Below, one piece after another: positions 6,235-6,267 of a DNA stretch of 6,267 nucleotides. A program made the position numbers and the translations under genes. The notes below the pieces were generated by a model. That model saw nothing but the letters and a program-made list of their open reading frames with translations, had not been told where the DNA came from and did not search any database. Every line of letters begins with the position of its first letter. Positions within the stretch are counted from its first letter, which is position 1. The DNA comes from Eutrophocola sp964601805 (GTDB lineage Bacteria; Pseudomonadota; Gammaproteobacteria; Pseudomonadales; Pseudohongiellaceae): positions 1-6,267 of the forward strand of contig CAZROW010000107.1 in NCBI GenBank assembly GCA_964601805.1, in the 5' to 3' direction.

Positions 6235-6267
6235 GGGATAAAAGAGACAAGAGGCAAGAGGCAAGAG
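6235..6267 (+). repeat. Short GA-rich tandem repeat after DUF4159 (runs off right edge)
   Basis: Seven bases after the DUF4159 stop the sequence reads GGGATAAAAGAGA, then a 7-bp unit CAAGAGG repeated from 6248 (6248-6254, 6255-6261, 6262-6267 incomplete). GATAAAAGAG at 6237-6246 is identical to the minus strand of 1121-1130, the inner end of the right octamer array. The array is cut by the window edge, so its full length is unknown. Confidence 0.7.

Overview
The window looks like ordinary chromosomal DNA from a moderately GC-rich gram-negative bacterium. The export signals (lipobox, Tat, Sec), type IV prepilin leader and Shine-Dalgarno sequences fit a free-living gammaproteobacterium, but this is inference; no rRNA or marker gene is present. 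No tRNA, CRISPR array, integrase or transposase is visible.

Layout. At the left edge, on the minus strand, lies the 5' end of a type IV prepilin-like gene (115 down to the edge). Seven bases upstream of it is an orphan C-terminal pilin fragment (about 305 to 123), joined directly to the N-terminal half of a MatC-type dicarboxylate carrier (897 to about 306; reading continues to a stop at 250). This join looks like a rearrangement scar or an assembly artefact. Next comes a non-coding spacer (898-1184) holding two inverted copies of an 8-bp tandem array (952-985 and 1121-1155).

The centre is a probable minus-strand operon transcribed from a good sigma70-type promoter at 5290-5317: a Tat-exported DUF1552 protein (5207-3888), a Sec-exported ankyrin-repeat protein (3871-2357; 16-bp gap), and, after 122 bp, a lipoprotein with two tandem SnoaL-like domains (2234-1185). 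Divergently, on the plus strand, is an exported DUF4159 protein (5389-6228). After its stop a short GA-rich tandem repeat runs off the right edge; it shares a 10-nt sequence with the array at 1121-1130.

All three operon products and the DUF4159 protein carry export signals, so the locus appears to encode a set of cell-envelope or periplasmic proteins. DUF1552 and DUF4159 have no established biochemical role that I can cite. DUF1552 genes usually neighbour a DUF1592-type haem protein, which is absent here. The most unusual structures are the permease/pilin junction, the mirrored octamer arrays and the internally duplicated SnoaL lipoprotein.
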